A stretch of DNA of 64,000 nt, from positions 1-64,000 of the forward strand of contig CAWGDF010000006.1 of assembly GCA_963821275.1 (NCBI GenBank), given 5' to 3'. The position numbers and the translations under genes are program-made. Every line of letters starts with the position of its first letter. Within the stretch, counting starts at the first letter, position 1. Under the pieces are notes generated by a model. The model saw only the letters and a list, made by a program, of their open reading frames with translations, was not told the DNA's origin and made no database searches. Shown here one piece after another: positions 48,282 to 56,705 of this stretch. Source of the stretch: JACVRW01 sp963821275 (GTDB lineage Bacteria; Actinomycetota; Thermoleophilia; Solirubrobacterales; Thermoleophilaceae).

Positions 48282-48905
48282 TCAGCGTTCGGCCGCAAGC
48301 GCTCGCACGCCGTCCCTGACGTAGATCGCGGTGGCGCCCAGAGTCATCGCGAGGCCCACGTAGAGCAGGGCGTCGGTCACCCAGGTATCGACCACCAGGC
48401 ACAGCGCAAGCGCGCTCATCACCGGCCAGACCGCCCAGCGCCCGAGCATGTTCACCCTCAGGTCGAGGCCCCTGCGCAGGGCGATCTGCGTCAGCAGGAG
48501 CATGAACGCCTCACGGGCCGCCAGGACCAGCAGCGCCCAGCGCGGCAGGAGCTCGAACTCCCAGGCCACGATCGCGCCGGCGAGCACCAGCAGCCGGTCG
48601 GTGAGTGGGTCGAGCAGCGCTCCCAGCCGGCTGTACTGGCCGGTGACGCGAGCCGCCATGCCGTCCAGGTAGTCGCTCCAGGCGATGACGGCGAAGAGCA
48701 CGAAGGCCAGCGTGTCGCGCCCGTCGTCCGAACGCAGGGCCACCACCAGGAAGACCGGGATGAGCGCGATGCGGACGAAGCCGATCGCGTTGGGGATGGT
48801 CCAGGGGTGGAGCGCCTCGCCACGTCGCGTCTCCGGAGGCGGCCCGCCCGAGCGGTCCAGACCCACCAGGCGGCGGAAGGTGAGCGGCCGCCTGTCCCGG
48901 CTCAC
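48282..48905 (-). CDS. pgsA: CDP-alcohol phosphatidyltransferase (PgsA-like)
   Basis: A 207-residue membrane enzyme. The CDP-alcohol phosphotransferase signature is complete in DYLDGMAARVTGQYSRLGALLDPLTDR (DG..AR........G...D...D with its spacing), and about five hydrophobic segments surround it. NAIGFVRIALIPVFLV near the start and the overall length fit phosphatidylglycerophosphate synthase; phosphatidylinositol-phosphate synthase is an alternative. GTG 48905 overlaps the proS stop (GTGA), so it is translated after proS. Confidence 0.87.
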   Translation of the reverse strand: MSRDRRPLTFRRLVGLDRSGGPPPETRRGEALHPWTIPNAIGFVRIALIPVFLVVALRSDDGRDTLAFVLFAVIAWSDYLDGMAARVTGQYSRLGALLDPLTDRLLVLAGAIVAWEFELLPRWALLVLAAREAFMLLLTQIALRRGLDLRVNMLGRWAVWPVMSALALCLVVDTWVTDALLYVGLAMTLGATAIYVRDGVRALAAER

Positions 48906-50599
48906 GGCAGGGTGCGCCAAAGGTCCACAGCCGCCTCGGCCGCGTCCTCGAGGGGCAGCGCACGCTTCTCCTGGCCACGGCGGATCTGCGCCTCCAGCTC
49001 GCCGGCCTCGATTCCCTTCCTCCCCACCGTGAGGCGCAGCGGGCAGCCGAGGAGCTCGGCGTCGGCGAACTTCTGGCCCGGACTGGCCTCGCGGTCGTCG
49101 TAGAGCACGTCGAGTCCGGCGTCGCGCAGGTCGTCGTAGAGGTCGTCGGCCAGCTCGCGGGCGACCTCGCCCACCTTGCCGAGCGTGACCACCTCGATGT
49201 CGAACGGAGCGACCGCGCGCGGCCAGGCGATGCCCTGCTCGTCGTGGAACTGCTCGATCGCGGCCGCCACGATGCGCGCCGGCCCGATGCCGTAAGAGCC
49301 CATCCAGATCAGCTGCTCGCGCCCCTCCTCGTCGAGGTAGCGCGCGCCGAGCGGCTCGGAGAAGCGAGTGCCCAGCTTGAAGATGTTGCCCACCTCGATG
49401 GCCGGCTCGATCCGGATCGGCCGGCCGCTCGCGCAGGTGTCGCCCGGCTCCACGCGCCGGACGTCGGCCCAGGCCGGCACGAAGTCCCTCCCGGGCTCGA
49501 CCCCGACCAGGTGGACGTCGGGCCTGTTCCCACCGGCCACGAGCCCGCTCAAGCCCTGCAGGGCCTCGTCGGCCACCACCTCGACCGGGCTCCCCACCGG
49601 GCCGATGAACCCCGGCTCGGCGCCGAACCGCTCCCGCACCTCGGCGCCCTCCGCCGCCCGGAAGGGGGCCCCGAGGGCGTTCTGGAGCTTGATCTCGTTC
49701 AGCCGGTGGTCGCCCCGGGTGACCACCAGCACCGGCCCCCGGTCCTCCACGAGCACGGGAAAGGCCTTGATGAGCGCCCCCGGGGGCACGTCGAGCATGC
49801 CCGCGACAGCCTCGATCGTGGTGGCGCCGGGCGTCTGCTCGGGCCGCGGCTGGGGCAGCCCCTCGGGAAGCCCGACGACCGGTTGTGCAGTGGCCGAGGC
49901 CACCTCCACGTTGGCGGCGTAGCCGGCGTCGGAGAGGGCCACGTCGTTCTCGCCCGCGGCGCAGGGCGCCATGTACTCGTGGGCGCCGAACCCGCCCATC
50001 ATGCCCACGTCCGACTCCACCCGGTACCACTCGAGACCGGTGCGGTCGAAGATGCGGTCGTAGGCCCCCACGTGGAGCTCGTAGGAGCGATCCAGCCCCT
50101 CACGGTCGCGGTCGAAGCTGTACCCGTCCTTCATGATGAACTCGCGCGTGCGCAGCACACCCGCGCGCGGCCTCGGCTCGTCGCGCTCCTTGGTCTGGAA
50201 GTGGTACAGCAGCTTGGGAAGCTCGCGGTATGACCGCAGCTCCCGGGAGACGTGGTAGGTGAGGTTCTCCTCGTGCGTCATTGCGAGCACGAGGTCCGCG
50301 CCGCGCCGGTCCTCCAGCTTGAACACCTCGTCGATGTCGTAGCGACCGCTGGTCTTCCAGAGCTCCGCGGGCTGCAGCACGGGCATCAGCATCTCCCCGC
50401 TGCCGATGGCGTCCATCTCCTCGCGCACGATCTGCTCCACCCGCCGATGCGCCCGCCAGCCGGCGGGCAGCCAGCTCCACAGCCCGGCCCCGACCTGCCG
50501 CGCCAGCCCCGCGCGCACCACCAGCCGGTGCGAGACCGCCTCGGCGTCCGCGGGGGCCTCGCGCGTGGTGGGCAGGAAGTAGCCGGAGAGCCGGGTCAT
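48902..50599 (-). CDS. proS: Prolyl-tRNA synthetase (bacterial type with editing domain)
   Basis: A 565-residue class II synthetase. MTRLSGYFLPTTREAPADAEAVSH leads to motif 1 (GLWSWLPAGWRAHRRVEQIVREEM), motif 2 (RDEPRPRAGVLRTREFIMKDGYSFD) and motif 3 (GSYGIGPARIVAAAIEQ). Residues about 220-390 contain the INS editing domain that removes Ala from tRNA-Pro (ALIKAFPVLVEDRG, GDHRLNEIKLQNALG). The related YbaK-family protein at 36071 could assist editing. ATG 50599 is 8 bases after a TAGACT hexamer, indicating a leaderless mRNA. Confidence 0.95.
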   Translation of the reverse strand: MTRLSGYFLPTTREAPADAEAVSHRLVVRAGLARQVGAGLWSWLPAGWRAHRRVEQIVREEMDAIGSGEMLMPVLQPAELWKTSGRYDIDEVFKLEDRRGADLVLAMTHEENLTYHVSRELRSYRELPKLLYHFQTKERDEPRPRAGVLRTREFIMKDGYSFDRDREGLDRSYELHVGAYDRIFDRTGLEWYRVESDVGMMGGFGAHEYMAPCAAGENDVALSDAGYAANVEVASATAQPVVGLPEGLPQPRPEQTPGATTIEAVAGMLDVPPGALIKAFPVLVEDRGPVLVVTRGDHRLNEIKLQNALGAPFRAAEGAEVRERFGAEPGFIGPVGSPVEVVADEALQGLSGLVAGGNRPDVHLVGVEPGRDFVPAWADVRRVEPGDTCASGRPIRIEPAIEVGNIFKLGTRFSEPLGARYLDEEGREQLIWMGSYGIGPARIVAAAIEQFHDEQGIAWPRAVAPFDIEVVTLGKVGEVARELADDLYDDLRDAGLDVLYDDREASPGQKFADAELLGCPLRLTVGRKGIEAGELEAQIRRGQEKRALPLEDAAEAAVDLWRTLP

Positions 50600-50607
50600 G
50601 GCGGGCG

Positions 50608-50613
50608 AGTCTA
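50608..50613 (-). promoter_or_regulatory. -10 element of proS, leaderless layout
   Basis: TAGACT on the minus strand ends 8 bases before ATG 50599; no ribosome-binding site lies between. Confidence 0.5.
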
Positions 50614-50688
50614 GTCGCGCGCCGCCCGCCGGCCGTGGGAAAATCGCGGGCGGAGGGATCAACCATACGCCCGCACCCACGACTCGGG

Positions 50689-52197
50689 ATGGGGCTGCGC
50701 TTTAGTCTCGCCTGTGTCCTGGCGTTCGCGGGCGGGGCTGCACTGGTGCTCGCCCAGACCCAGCCGGCGCCCCCATCAGCGCCGTTGCCACACGTGGTGG
50801 TGCTCATCATGGACGAGTTTCCCGGCGATCACATGCTCGGTCCGGACGGGCGGATCGACGCGGTTCGCTTCCCTCACCTGGCGCGCCTCGCCGAGCGCTC
50901 GTACTGGTTTCCCAACGCGACCACCTGGAGCTCGGTCACCTCGGGAGGGGTCCCGGCGATCCTCGACGGCCTCAGGCCCCGGGGCGGGCCGCCTACGCGG
51001 CGCAGGCATCCCACCTCCCTGTACGACGTCCTGGGGCGGGCCGGATACCGCATCGTCAACAGTGAGGAGACCACGACGCTGTGTCCGCGCCGGTTGTGCG
51101 CCCGTCTGGCCGTGAGCGCCCCGCCCTGCCGCGTCATCAACTGCCGCTTCATCGATCCCGGACGCCTCCGCCGCTTCAACCGCTGGCTGGGCAGGATCCG
51201 CCCGGTCGGGAAGCCCACCTTCTGGGTGAAGCACCTCGCCTTTCCCCACCGCCCCTGGATCTACCTGCCCTCCGGGCTGCGGACCCAGGCGGCCGGGCGG
51301 CTGACCGGCCCGCTCCGGGGGCTCAACAGCCTCGGGGGACCGCCCGACGAGTTCGTGCGCCAGCACAACTATCAGCGCCACCTCCTGCAGCTGCGGTTCG
51401 TCGACCGGCTGGTCGGGCGGCTCGTGGCTCGGCTCGCGCGCGGCCGGATGCTGGACCGCACGTTGCTCGTGGTCACCAGCGATCACGGCTATTCCTTCAC
51501 CGGCCGCCGGAAACAGCACAGGCGGTTGATCGCCGCCAACGTGCATCAGATCGCACCGGTGCCGTTGCTGATCAAGCTGCCCGGGCAGCCGGAGGGGCGT
51601 CGCGACGACGCCTACGTCGCCAACGCGGACGTGACCCCCACGATCGCCGACGTTCTCGATCTTCCGCTCGGCTACGTCGCCGACGCGGCCTCGGTTTTCG
51701 ACGCGATCGCGCGAGGGCGCCAGCACGTTGCGCTCGCCCGGCGAGTGGGCATCTCCACGGCACAGTTCGAGGCCCAGCGGGCAGCGTGGAACGAGCGGCG
51801 GCTCCGGCTGTTCGGCTCCGGGCGGCGTGGTTTCTGGGACGGGATCGGGCCCAACCGCCACCTGGTCGGCCGGCCGGTGGCCCGCACCAGTCGCCGGCGC
51901 GCCGGTCGCCTGCGTGCGGAGATCATCCAGCCCGAGCGCCTGCGGCGGGTACGGCGGGCCTCCGGGTCGCTGCCGGTCGAAGTGCTCGGCCACCTGCGCG
52001 GCGCGCGCGGCCGCGAGGAGCTCGCGCTGGCGGTCAACGGCCGCATCCGGGCGGTCGGCACGAGCTTCCTGCTTCCGGGCAAGCGAGGACGGCACTTCGC
52101 TCTGCTCGTACCGCCGAGCAGCCTGCGCGAGGGCCGGAACAGAGTGGAGCTGTTCGTCGTCAGGCGGGGCGGGCTCAGGCTGGCTGGGCGGGTCTAG
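50689..52197 (+). CDS. Secreted or membrane-anchored sulfatase/alkaline-phosphatase superfamily hydrolase
   Basis: A 502-residue protein with an N-terminal signal or anchor (FSLACVLAFAGGAALVLA). The superfamily metal site starts with VVLIMDEFPGD and returns with VVTSDHGYSF; the nucleophile should lie in NATTWSSVTSGGVPAIL, where no CxPxR sulfatase motif exists, so Thr or Ser is more likely. YDVLGRAGYRIV and AYVANADVTPTIADVLDLPLG fit sulfatase-like folds. The C-terminal 120 residues form a basic region of unknown fold. The substrate could be a wall polymer or phosphoester. ATG 50689 is used; GTG 50635 is possible. Confidence 0.72.
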   Translation: MGLRFSLACVLAFAGGAALVLAQTQPAPPSAPLPHVVVLIMDEFPGDHMLGPDGRIDAVRFPHLARLAERSYWFPNATTWSSVTSGGVPAILDGLRPRGGPPTRRRHPTSLYDVLGRAGYRIVNSEETTTLCPRRLCARLAVSAPPCRVINCRFIDPGRLRRFNRWLGRIRPVGKPTFWVKHLAFPHRPWIYLPSGLRTQAAGRLTGPLRGLNSLGGPPDEFVRQHNYQRHLLQLRFVDRLVGRLVARLARGRMLDRTLLVVTSDHGYSFTGRRKQHRRLIAANVHQIAPVPLLIKLPGQPEGRRDDAYVANADVTPTIADVLDLPLGYVADAASVFDAIARGRQHVALARRVGISTAQFEAQRAAWNERRLRLFGSGRRGFWDGIGPNRHLVGRPVARTSRRRAGRLRAEIIQPERLRRVRRASGSLPVEVLGHLRGARGREELALAVNGRIRAVGTSFLLPGKRGRHFALLVPPSSLREGRNRVELFVVRRGGLRLAGRV

Positions 52198-52461
52198 TGG
52201 GCAGGGCTCGCATCGCGTGCGACCCCACAGATCCTGACTTCAACGGCGGGCGGGGTGTGTTCAGGCCGGGCATGGCCGCTGCCATCAGCGGGCGACGGCC
52301 GGCTCATCGAGCGGCTCTCGCCGGACCGCGTGCTCATGGTCGCCGACGCCCAGTACCGCGACGGCCTCTACCACAAGTTCCTCGCCTCCGACGGCGGACC
52401 CGGTAGCTGGGGGCGCTTCCTGCCGATCACCCGGCCGGTGCCGGGGAACCGCCGGCGCTGA
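52197..52461 (+). pseudogene. Remnant of a metallophosphoesterase gene (N-terminal part, frameshifted)
   Basis: Just after the sulfatase-like gene, GTG 52197 opens with RIACDPTDPDFNGG, a pattern found near the start of secreted calcineurin-like phosphoesterases. Near 52287 the frame shifts to RLIERLSPDRVLMVADAQYRDGLYHKFLAS. It ends WGRFLPITRPVPGN followed by RRR and a stop, where intact enzymes read PGNHE. The rest of the gene, including most metal ligands, is absent. It looks like a decaying piece left by deletion. Confidence 0.6.
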
Positions 52462-52464
52462 GCT

Positions 52465-53361
52465 TCAGGTCCCGCAGAGGAGGCGCCGAAGCTGCGCGGC
52501 CAGCGCCTGCGGCTCCCGCTCGAGGCGGGCGTGGGTGATCCGCAGCACCCGCCAGCCGGCGGCCGTCAACTCCGCGTCGCGGAGGCGGTCGCGCTCGAAG
52601 GCGCGACGCGTGCCGTGCGCGCGCCAGCCGTCGGTCTCGACGATCACGCCGCGCTCTCGCCACACGAAATCCACTTCCTTCTCCTCCACGTGGGTGTTGA
52701 CCTCCGGCGCCGGGAGTGCAGCCTCACGGCAGAGCGCGAGCATGGCCTCCTCGAGCTCAGATCTGGTGGGCGTCGTGCCGGGTCGGTGCTCGGCAAGCAC
52801 CGACGCGAGGCGAAGTGCCCCGCGGCGCCCCGGGATCACGCGCAGAGCCGTGCAGTCGAGGCGCAGGAACTCCGCCTGATCGAAGACCCGCTCGAGGCCG
52901 CGACTCGAGAGCACGTCCGCCAGGTCGATCAGCGTGCGCCCGGGGGTCGTGACGGGTATGCCGTCGTAGACCATGACGTCGCCGGGGGGCAGGGGCGAGC
53001 GATGAACGAGGATGCCGGCGAGCTTGCGCCCGTGCTGGGTCGAGACCGTTACCTCGGACCACGCCGGGCCACCCTTCAGCAGCCCCAGGAGCACCGCCGC
53101 GCTGCGGTGGCTCAACACCGCGTTTTCGCCGCAGGCGAGCACCGCGGCCAGGAAGCGCCCGCGACGCGTGAATGGGGCGTGGCCCGTTCGGTACACGCCT
53201 CGATGCACCCGCGTGAGCCGGCCCGCACGGACCCGCTTGGTGATCGCGCTCCGTCCGAGCCCGAGCGCCTGCAGCTGGCGCTGGCTCACCACCCCGTATT
53301 GGCGCCCGGCGACCCCCAGCAGCCGCACGTCGAGCGGGGGCTTGGTTCCTTTGTTGCCCAT
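52465..53361 (-). CDS. DUF559-family protein with N-terminal AbiEi-like winged helix
   Basis: A 298-residue protein. Residues about 15-60 (AGRQYGVVSQRQLQALGLGRSAITKRVRAGRLTRVHRGVYRTG) match the winged helix of AbiEi-type antitoxins. Residues about 205-290 match DUF559, a Vsr-like nuclease fold, with KEVDFVWRERGVIVETDGW supplying acidic residues and WRVLRITHARLE following. This two-part form is common and abundant in actinobacterial genomes, with unknown function. No AbiEii-type toxin gene is next to it, so a toxin-antitoxin role is not supported. Confidence 0.82.
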   Translation of the reverse strand: MGNKGTKPPLDVRLLGVAGRQYGVVSQRQLQALGLGRSAITKRVRAGRLTRVHRGVYRTGHAPFTRRGRFLAAVLACGENAVLSHRSAAVLLGLLKGGPAWSEVTVSTQHGRKLAGILVHRSPLPPGDVMVYDGIPVTTPGRTLIDLADVLSSRGLERVFDQAEFLRLDCTALRVIPGRRGALRLASVLAEHRPGTTPTRSELEEAMLALCREAALPAPEVNTHVEEKEVDFVWRERGVIVETDGWRAHGTRRAFERDRLRDAELTAAGWRVLRITHARLEREPQALAAQLRRLLCGT

Positions 53362-53427
53362 ACGGACGCCAAAGAACCAAACCCCCCGGGGTTCGCCCCC
53401 CTCGGGTTTCGCTCCCGGGGCCCGCGC
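53362..53427. other. Short GC-rich gap between ispG and the DUF559 gene
   Basis: It contains a small palindrome, AACCCC-CC-GGGGTT, whose minus-strand side runs into TTTGGTTCTTT. It might end ispG transcription, but the two-base loop is too tight for a confident terminator call. Confidence 0.25.
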
Positions 53428-54723
53428 TCAGGCCCGGGAGAAGCGGCGGCCGCTCGTGGGCGACTCGTCCTCGTCCAGCGTGATCCGCTTCGCCTTGGTG
53501 GCGCCGGCCATGGGCAGTGACTGGGCGTCCGCGAGCCCGTCCTCGCTCGCGGCCGCGGCCTCCAGCGCCGCGATGCGCTCGGGGGTGAGCTCGCCGGCGT
53601 TCTCCTCCTCGATGCGCTCCAGCCAGGCCGCGCCCTCGGCGGCCTTGCGCTCGTCTACCAGCACGCGGCCGGCGTCGATCGACTTGTCGATCTCGGCGAA
53701 CAGCTCGTCCACCAGGCGCTCCTGCGGCACTTTGCGGAGGGGTTTCCCGTGAGCGAATATGAGGCCCTCGTTCTTGGCGCCGGTGATGCCGAAGTCCGCG
53801 TGCGAGGCCTCGCCGATCCCGTTCACCGCGCAGCCGAGCACGGCCACCTCGATCGGGTCGTCGTAGCGACGCAGGCGCTCCTCGATGTCGGCCACGACCG
53901 TGTCCATGTCGAACTGCAGGCGGCCGCAGGTGGGACATGCGATCAGCACGGGCCCGCGCTCGCGCAGCTTCAGCGCCTTCAGGATCTCCCAGGCCACCTT
54001 CACCTCCTCCTCGGCGTGGAAGGTCGAGAGGGAGATGCGGATGGTGTCGCCGATGCCGTCGGCGAGGAGGGTGCCCAGGCCGACCGCGGACTTGAGCGAG
54101 CCGGACCACTTGGTCCCGGCCTCGGTGATCCCCAGATGCAGCGGATAGTCGATCCGCTCCGCCAGCAGCCGGTTCGAGGCGATCGTGTTGGGCACGTTGG
54201 TGGACTTGACCGACACCTTGAAGTCGCGGAAGTCGAGCTGTTCCATGAGGCCGACGTACTCCTCCGCGGCCGTCACCAGCGCCTCCACGGGGTTCTGGCG
54301 CTCGAGCGCGTGCAGGTGCTTGGGCAGGGAGCCGGAGTTGACCCCCACCCGCATGGGCACGCCCGCGGCCCGCGCGCGGTCGACCACCAGGCTCGTCTTC
54401 TCGTGCCCGCCGATGTTGCCCGGGTTGATGCGGATGCAGTGGGCGCCGGCGTCGATCGCCTTGAGGGCCAGCGTGTAGTTGAAGTGGATGTCGGCGATCA
54501 CCGGTATCGGCGACTCGCGCACGATCCGCTCCAGCGCCCTGACGTCCTCGTCGCGCGGCACCGCGCAACGGACGAGGTCCCCGCCCGCCTCGGCGATGGC
54601 GTGGATCTGGCGCATGGTGGCGTCGAAGTCGGCGGTCTCCGTCTTGGTCATCGACTGTACGGCGACGGGAGCCCCGCCGCCGATCTTCACCCCGCCGACG
54701 TCGATCTGGCGCGTGGAGGCCAC
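53428..54723 (-). CDS. ispG: 4-hydroxy-3-methylbut-2-enyl diphosphate synthase
   Basis: IspG (GcpE) is the [4Fe-4S] enzyme of the MEP isoprenoid pathway that forms HMBPP from MEcPP. The 431-residue protein has VAVQSMTKTETADFDATMRQI near the start, the TIM-barrel domain with HCIRINPGNIGG, and the cluster region CPTCGRLQFD with VLGCAVNGIGEA, which provides three Cys ligands and the following Glu. A charged C-terminal tail of about 60 residues is extra. It belongs with dxr and uppS in this window. GTG 54723 is the start. Confidence 0.94.
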   Translation of the reverse strand: MASTRQIDVGGVKIGGGAPVAVQSMTKTETADFDATMRQIHAIAEAGGDLVRCAVPRDEDVRALERIVRESPIPVIADIHFNYTLALKAIDAGAHCIRINPGNIGGHEKTSLVVDRARAAGVPMRVGVNSGSLPKHLHALERQNPVEALVTAAEEYVGLMEQLDFRDFKVSVKSTNVPNTIASNRLLAERIDYPLHLGITEAGTKWSGSLKSAVGLGTLLADGIGDTIRISLSTFHAEEEVKVAWEILKALKLRERGPVLIACPTCGRLQFDMDTVVADIEERLRRYDDPIEVAVLGCAVNGIGEASHADFGITGAKNEGLIFAHGKPLRKVPQERLVDELFAEIDKSIDAGRVLVDERKAAEGAAWLERIEEENAGELTPERIAALEAAAASEDGLADAQSLPMAGATKAKRITLDEDESPTSGRRFSRA

Positions 54724-54778
54724 GATCTCTAAGGGTATCTACGCAACCACCGCTCAAGGGAGCATGCACGAACGATGA

Positions 54779-54919
54779 AGGCTGAACCTGATCCCGGCGT
54801 TCGTCGGGGGCGGGCTGCGGCTCTTCGAGGAAGAGCTTCCCCGCTCGAAGTGGGACCTCGCGGGGCTCACGAGGCTCGCCACGGGCGCCCTCATGCTGCA
54901 GTACGTCCGGCCGAGCTAG
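54779..54919 (+). pseudogene. C-terminal remnant of a DHFR/RibD-family reductase gene
   Basis: An open stretch without a start reads LNLIPAFVGGGLRLFEEELPRS then GALMLQYVRPS and a stop. This matches the end of YyaP/RibD C-terminal domain proteins, which normally read PVLLGGGxxLF...VHLRYxR. Upstream it is cut by TGA, and nothing else of the gene is visible. It lies on the opposite strand between ispG and an acyl-CoA synthetase gene and overlaps the latter's stop. This indicates that a gene was mostly deleted here. Confidence 0.6.
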
Positions 54920-56688
54920 CGCTCGTACAGCTCCTCGATCTCCGACATGTACTTCTCGTGGATCGGCTTGCGCTTCAGCTTCATGGTGGGCGTGAGCTCC
55001 TCCCCGCCCGGCTGCCATTCCTCGTCCAGGAGCCTGAACTTCTTGATCTGCTCGACCCGGGCGAGCTGCTCGTTGGCGGCGTCCACCCCACGCTGGACCT
55101 CGGCCTCGGCCGCCTCCCTGCCGTTCTGCTCGATGAAGCCCGGGCCGACGTCGGGATCCAGAGTGATCAGGCCCACGTTGTAGGGCCGTCCGTCCCCGAT
55201 CGCGATGGCCTGGCCGATCAGCGGGCTCGAGGCCTTCACCTTGGCCTCGATGTTGGCCGGCGACATGTTCTTGCCCCCGGCGTTGATGATCAGCTCCTTC
55301 TTGCGGTCGACGATCTTCAGGTAGCCGTCCGCGTCGAACTCGCCCACGTCGCCGGTGTGCAGCCAACCCTGGTCGTCGAGCGCCTCGCGGGTCTTCTCGG
55401 GCTGGTTGCGGTAGCCGCCTGTGACGAAGGCGCCGCGGATCAGCACCTCGCCGTCGTCGGCCAGCGAGATCTCGGCCCCGGGCGCGACCGGGCCCACCGT
55501 CCCGATCTTGATGCGCTCGGGCGGGTTGCAGGCGCCGTAGCCGCAGGTCTCCGACATCCCCCACAACTCCGCCAGCGGGATGCCGATGGCGTGGAAGAAC
55601 TCGATCACCTCACGCGGGGTGGGCGCGGCGCCGACGTTCACCGACTCCACGTCGTCGAGGCCCAGGCGGGCCCGGATCTTGGACAGCACCAGCTCGTCCG
55701 CCTTCCCGAACTCCTCCGCGAGCTCCGGCGGCACCTCCTCCCCCGCCTGCTCGGCGCGCACCTTGCGCAGCCCCACCCCCAGCGCCCACTGGGTGGCCTG
55801 CCGCTTGGCCTCGTCCTGCTCCGCAACGATGGCTGCCTCCATGGCCGCCTTCAGCTTCTCCCAGATACGCGGCACCGCGAAGAACCAGGTGGGGCGCACC
55901 TCCGGCAGGTAGGCCACGACCTGGCGCGGGTCCGGACAGCAGGTGGTGGTGAAGCCGAGCATGATCGGGAGGTAGTGGCTGCAGGCCCGCTCGGCGATGT
56001 GGGCCATGGGCAGCCAGGAGACCACGCGGCCATCGTCGGGGAACGCGATCACGTGGTCGAAGCCCCGCACGGCCGCTATCTGGTTCGCATGGGTGATCTG
56101 CACGCCCTTGGGCGGTCCCGTGGTGCCCGAGGTGTAGATCAGGGTGAGCAGGTCGCCGGGCTCGACCGCCCGCCAGGCGGCGTCGAAGTCGAAGCCGGAG
56201 TCGCCCGCGGCCTCCACCTCGGCGATCGTGAGCGTGCCCTCCTCCCCCTCGCCGTCCACCAACACCAGGTGCTCGAGGCCCTCGACGGCCTGCAGGCGGT
56301 CCAGGAAAGCCCGCTCGGTAACGGCGATCCGTGCCCCGGCGTCCGCCAGCTGGTACTGGATCTGCTCAGGCGTGTACGTGTTGTAGACCGAGAAGGGAGT
56401 GGCCCCGAGGTGGAGAGCCGCCGAGTCGAAGAAGTGGAACTCGGGCCGGTTGGTGAGCATGAGGCCCAGCGCCTGGCCCGGCTCGATGCCAAGTCCCGCC
56501 AGGCCCGCGCTGAGCGCCCGCACCTTCTCGGCGTACTCCCCCCAGCTGATGGACACCTCGTCGTCCTTGGTGCGCAGTGCCGGGCGGTCAGGATGGGCGG
56601 CGGCCGTGAGCTGGAAGGCCTCGGCGAAGGTGGACGCGCCCAGCCCTGCTGGGCGTCCGGTGGTGCGGGGCTCTGACGTGGCGCTCAT
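54916..56688 (-). CDS. Long-chain acyl-CoA synthetase (AMP-forming)
   Basis: A 590-residue ANL-family ligase. The P-loop-like motif is LIYTSGTTGPPKGVQITH; AELWGMSETCGYGA is the A5 region; GWLHTGDVGEFDADGYLKIVDRKKELI carries the A7 Asp and the hinge; NMSPANIE and the catalytic C-terminal Lys follow (KLKRKPIHEKY). It resembles FadD15-type enzymes that feed lipids to storage or membranes and could supply the WS/DGAT at 34641. It sits in the middle of an otherwise conserved isoprenoid/translation block and has its own leaderless promoter. Confidence 0.92.
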   Translation of the reverse strand: MSATSEPRTTGRPAGLGASTFAEAFQLTAAAHPDRPALRTKDDEVSISWGEYAEKVRALSAGLAGLGIEPGQALGLMLTNRPEFHFFDSAALHLGATPFSVYNTYTPEQIQYQLADAGARIAVTERAFLDRLQAVEGLEHLVLVDGEGEEGTLTIAEVEAAGDSGFDFDAAWRAVEPGDLLTLIYTSGTTGPPKGVQITHANQIAAVRGFDHVIAFPDDGRVVSWLPMAHIAERACSHYLPIMLGFTTTCCPDPRQVVAYLPEVRPTWFFAVPRIWEKLKAAMEAAIVAEQDEAKRQATQWALGVGLRKVRAEQAGEEVPPELAEEFGKADELVLSKIRARLGLDDVESVNVGAAPTPREVIEFFHAIGIPLAELWGMSETCGYGACNPPERIKIGTVGPVAPGAEISLADDGEVLIRGAFVTGGYRNQPEKTREALDDQGWLHTGDVGEFDADGYLKIVDRKKELIINAGGKNMSPANIEAKVKASSPLIGQAIAIGDGRPYNVGLITLDPDVGPGFIEQNGREAAEAEVQRGVDAANEQLARVEQIKKFRLLDEEWQPGGEELTPTMKLKRKPIHEKYMSEIEELYER

Positions 56689-56695
56689 GGAGCGC

Positions 56696-56701
56696 AGCCT
56701 A
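56696..56701 (-). promoter_or_regulatory. -10 element of the acyl-CoA synthetase gene, leaderless layout
   Basis: TAGGCT on the minus strand ends 7 bases before ATG 56688; it overlaps the region just after the rseP stop. Confidence 0.4.
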
Positions 56702-56705
56702 CCTC

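Noticed and set aside
52465..53361. AbiEi/AbiEii toxin-antitoxin system or phage defence pair.
   Set aside because: Only the AbiEi-like DUF559 gene is present; no nucleotidyltransferase toxin lies next to it.
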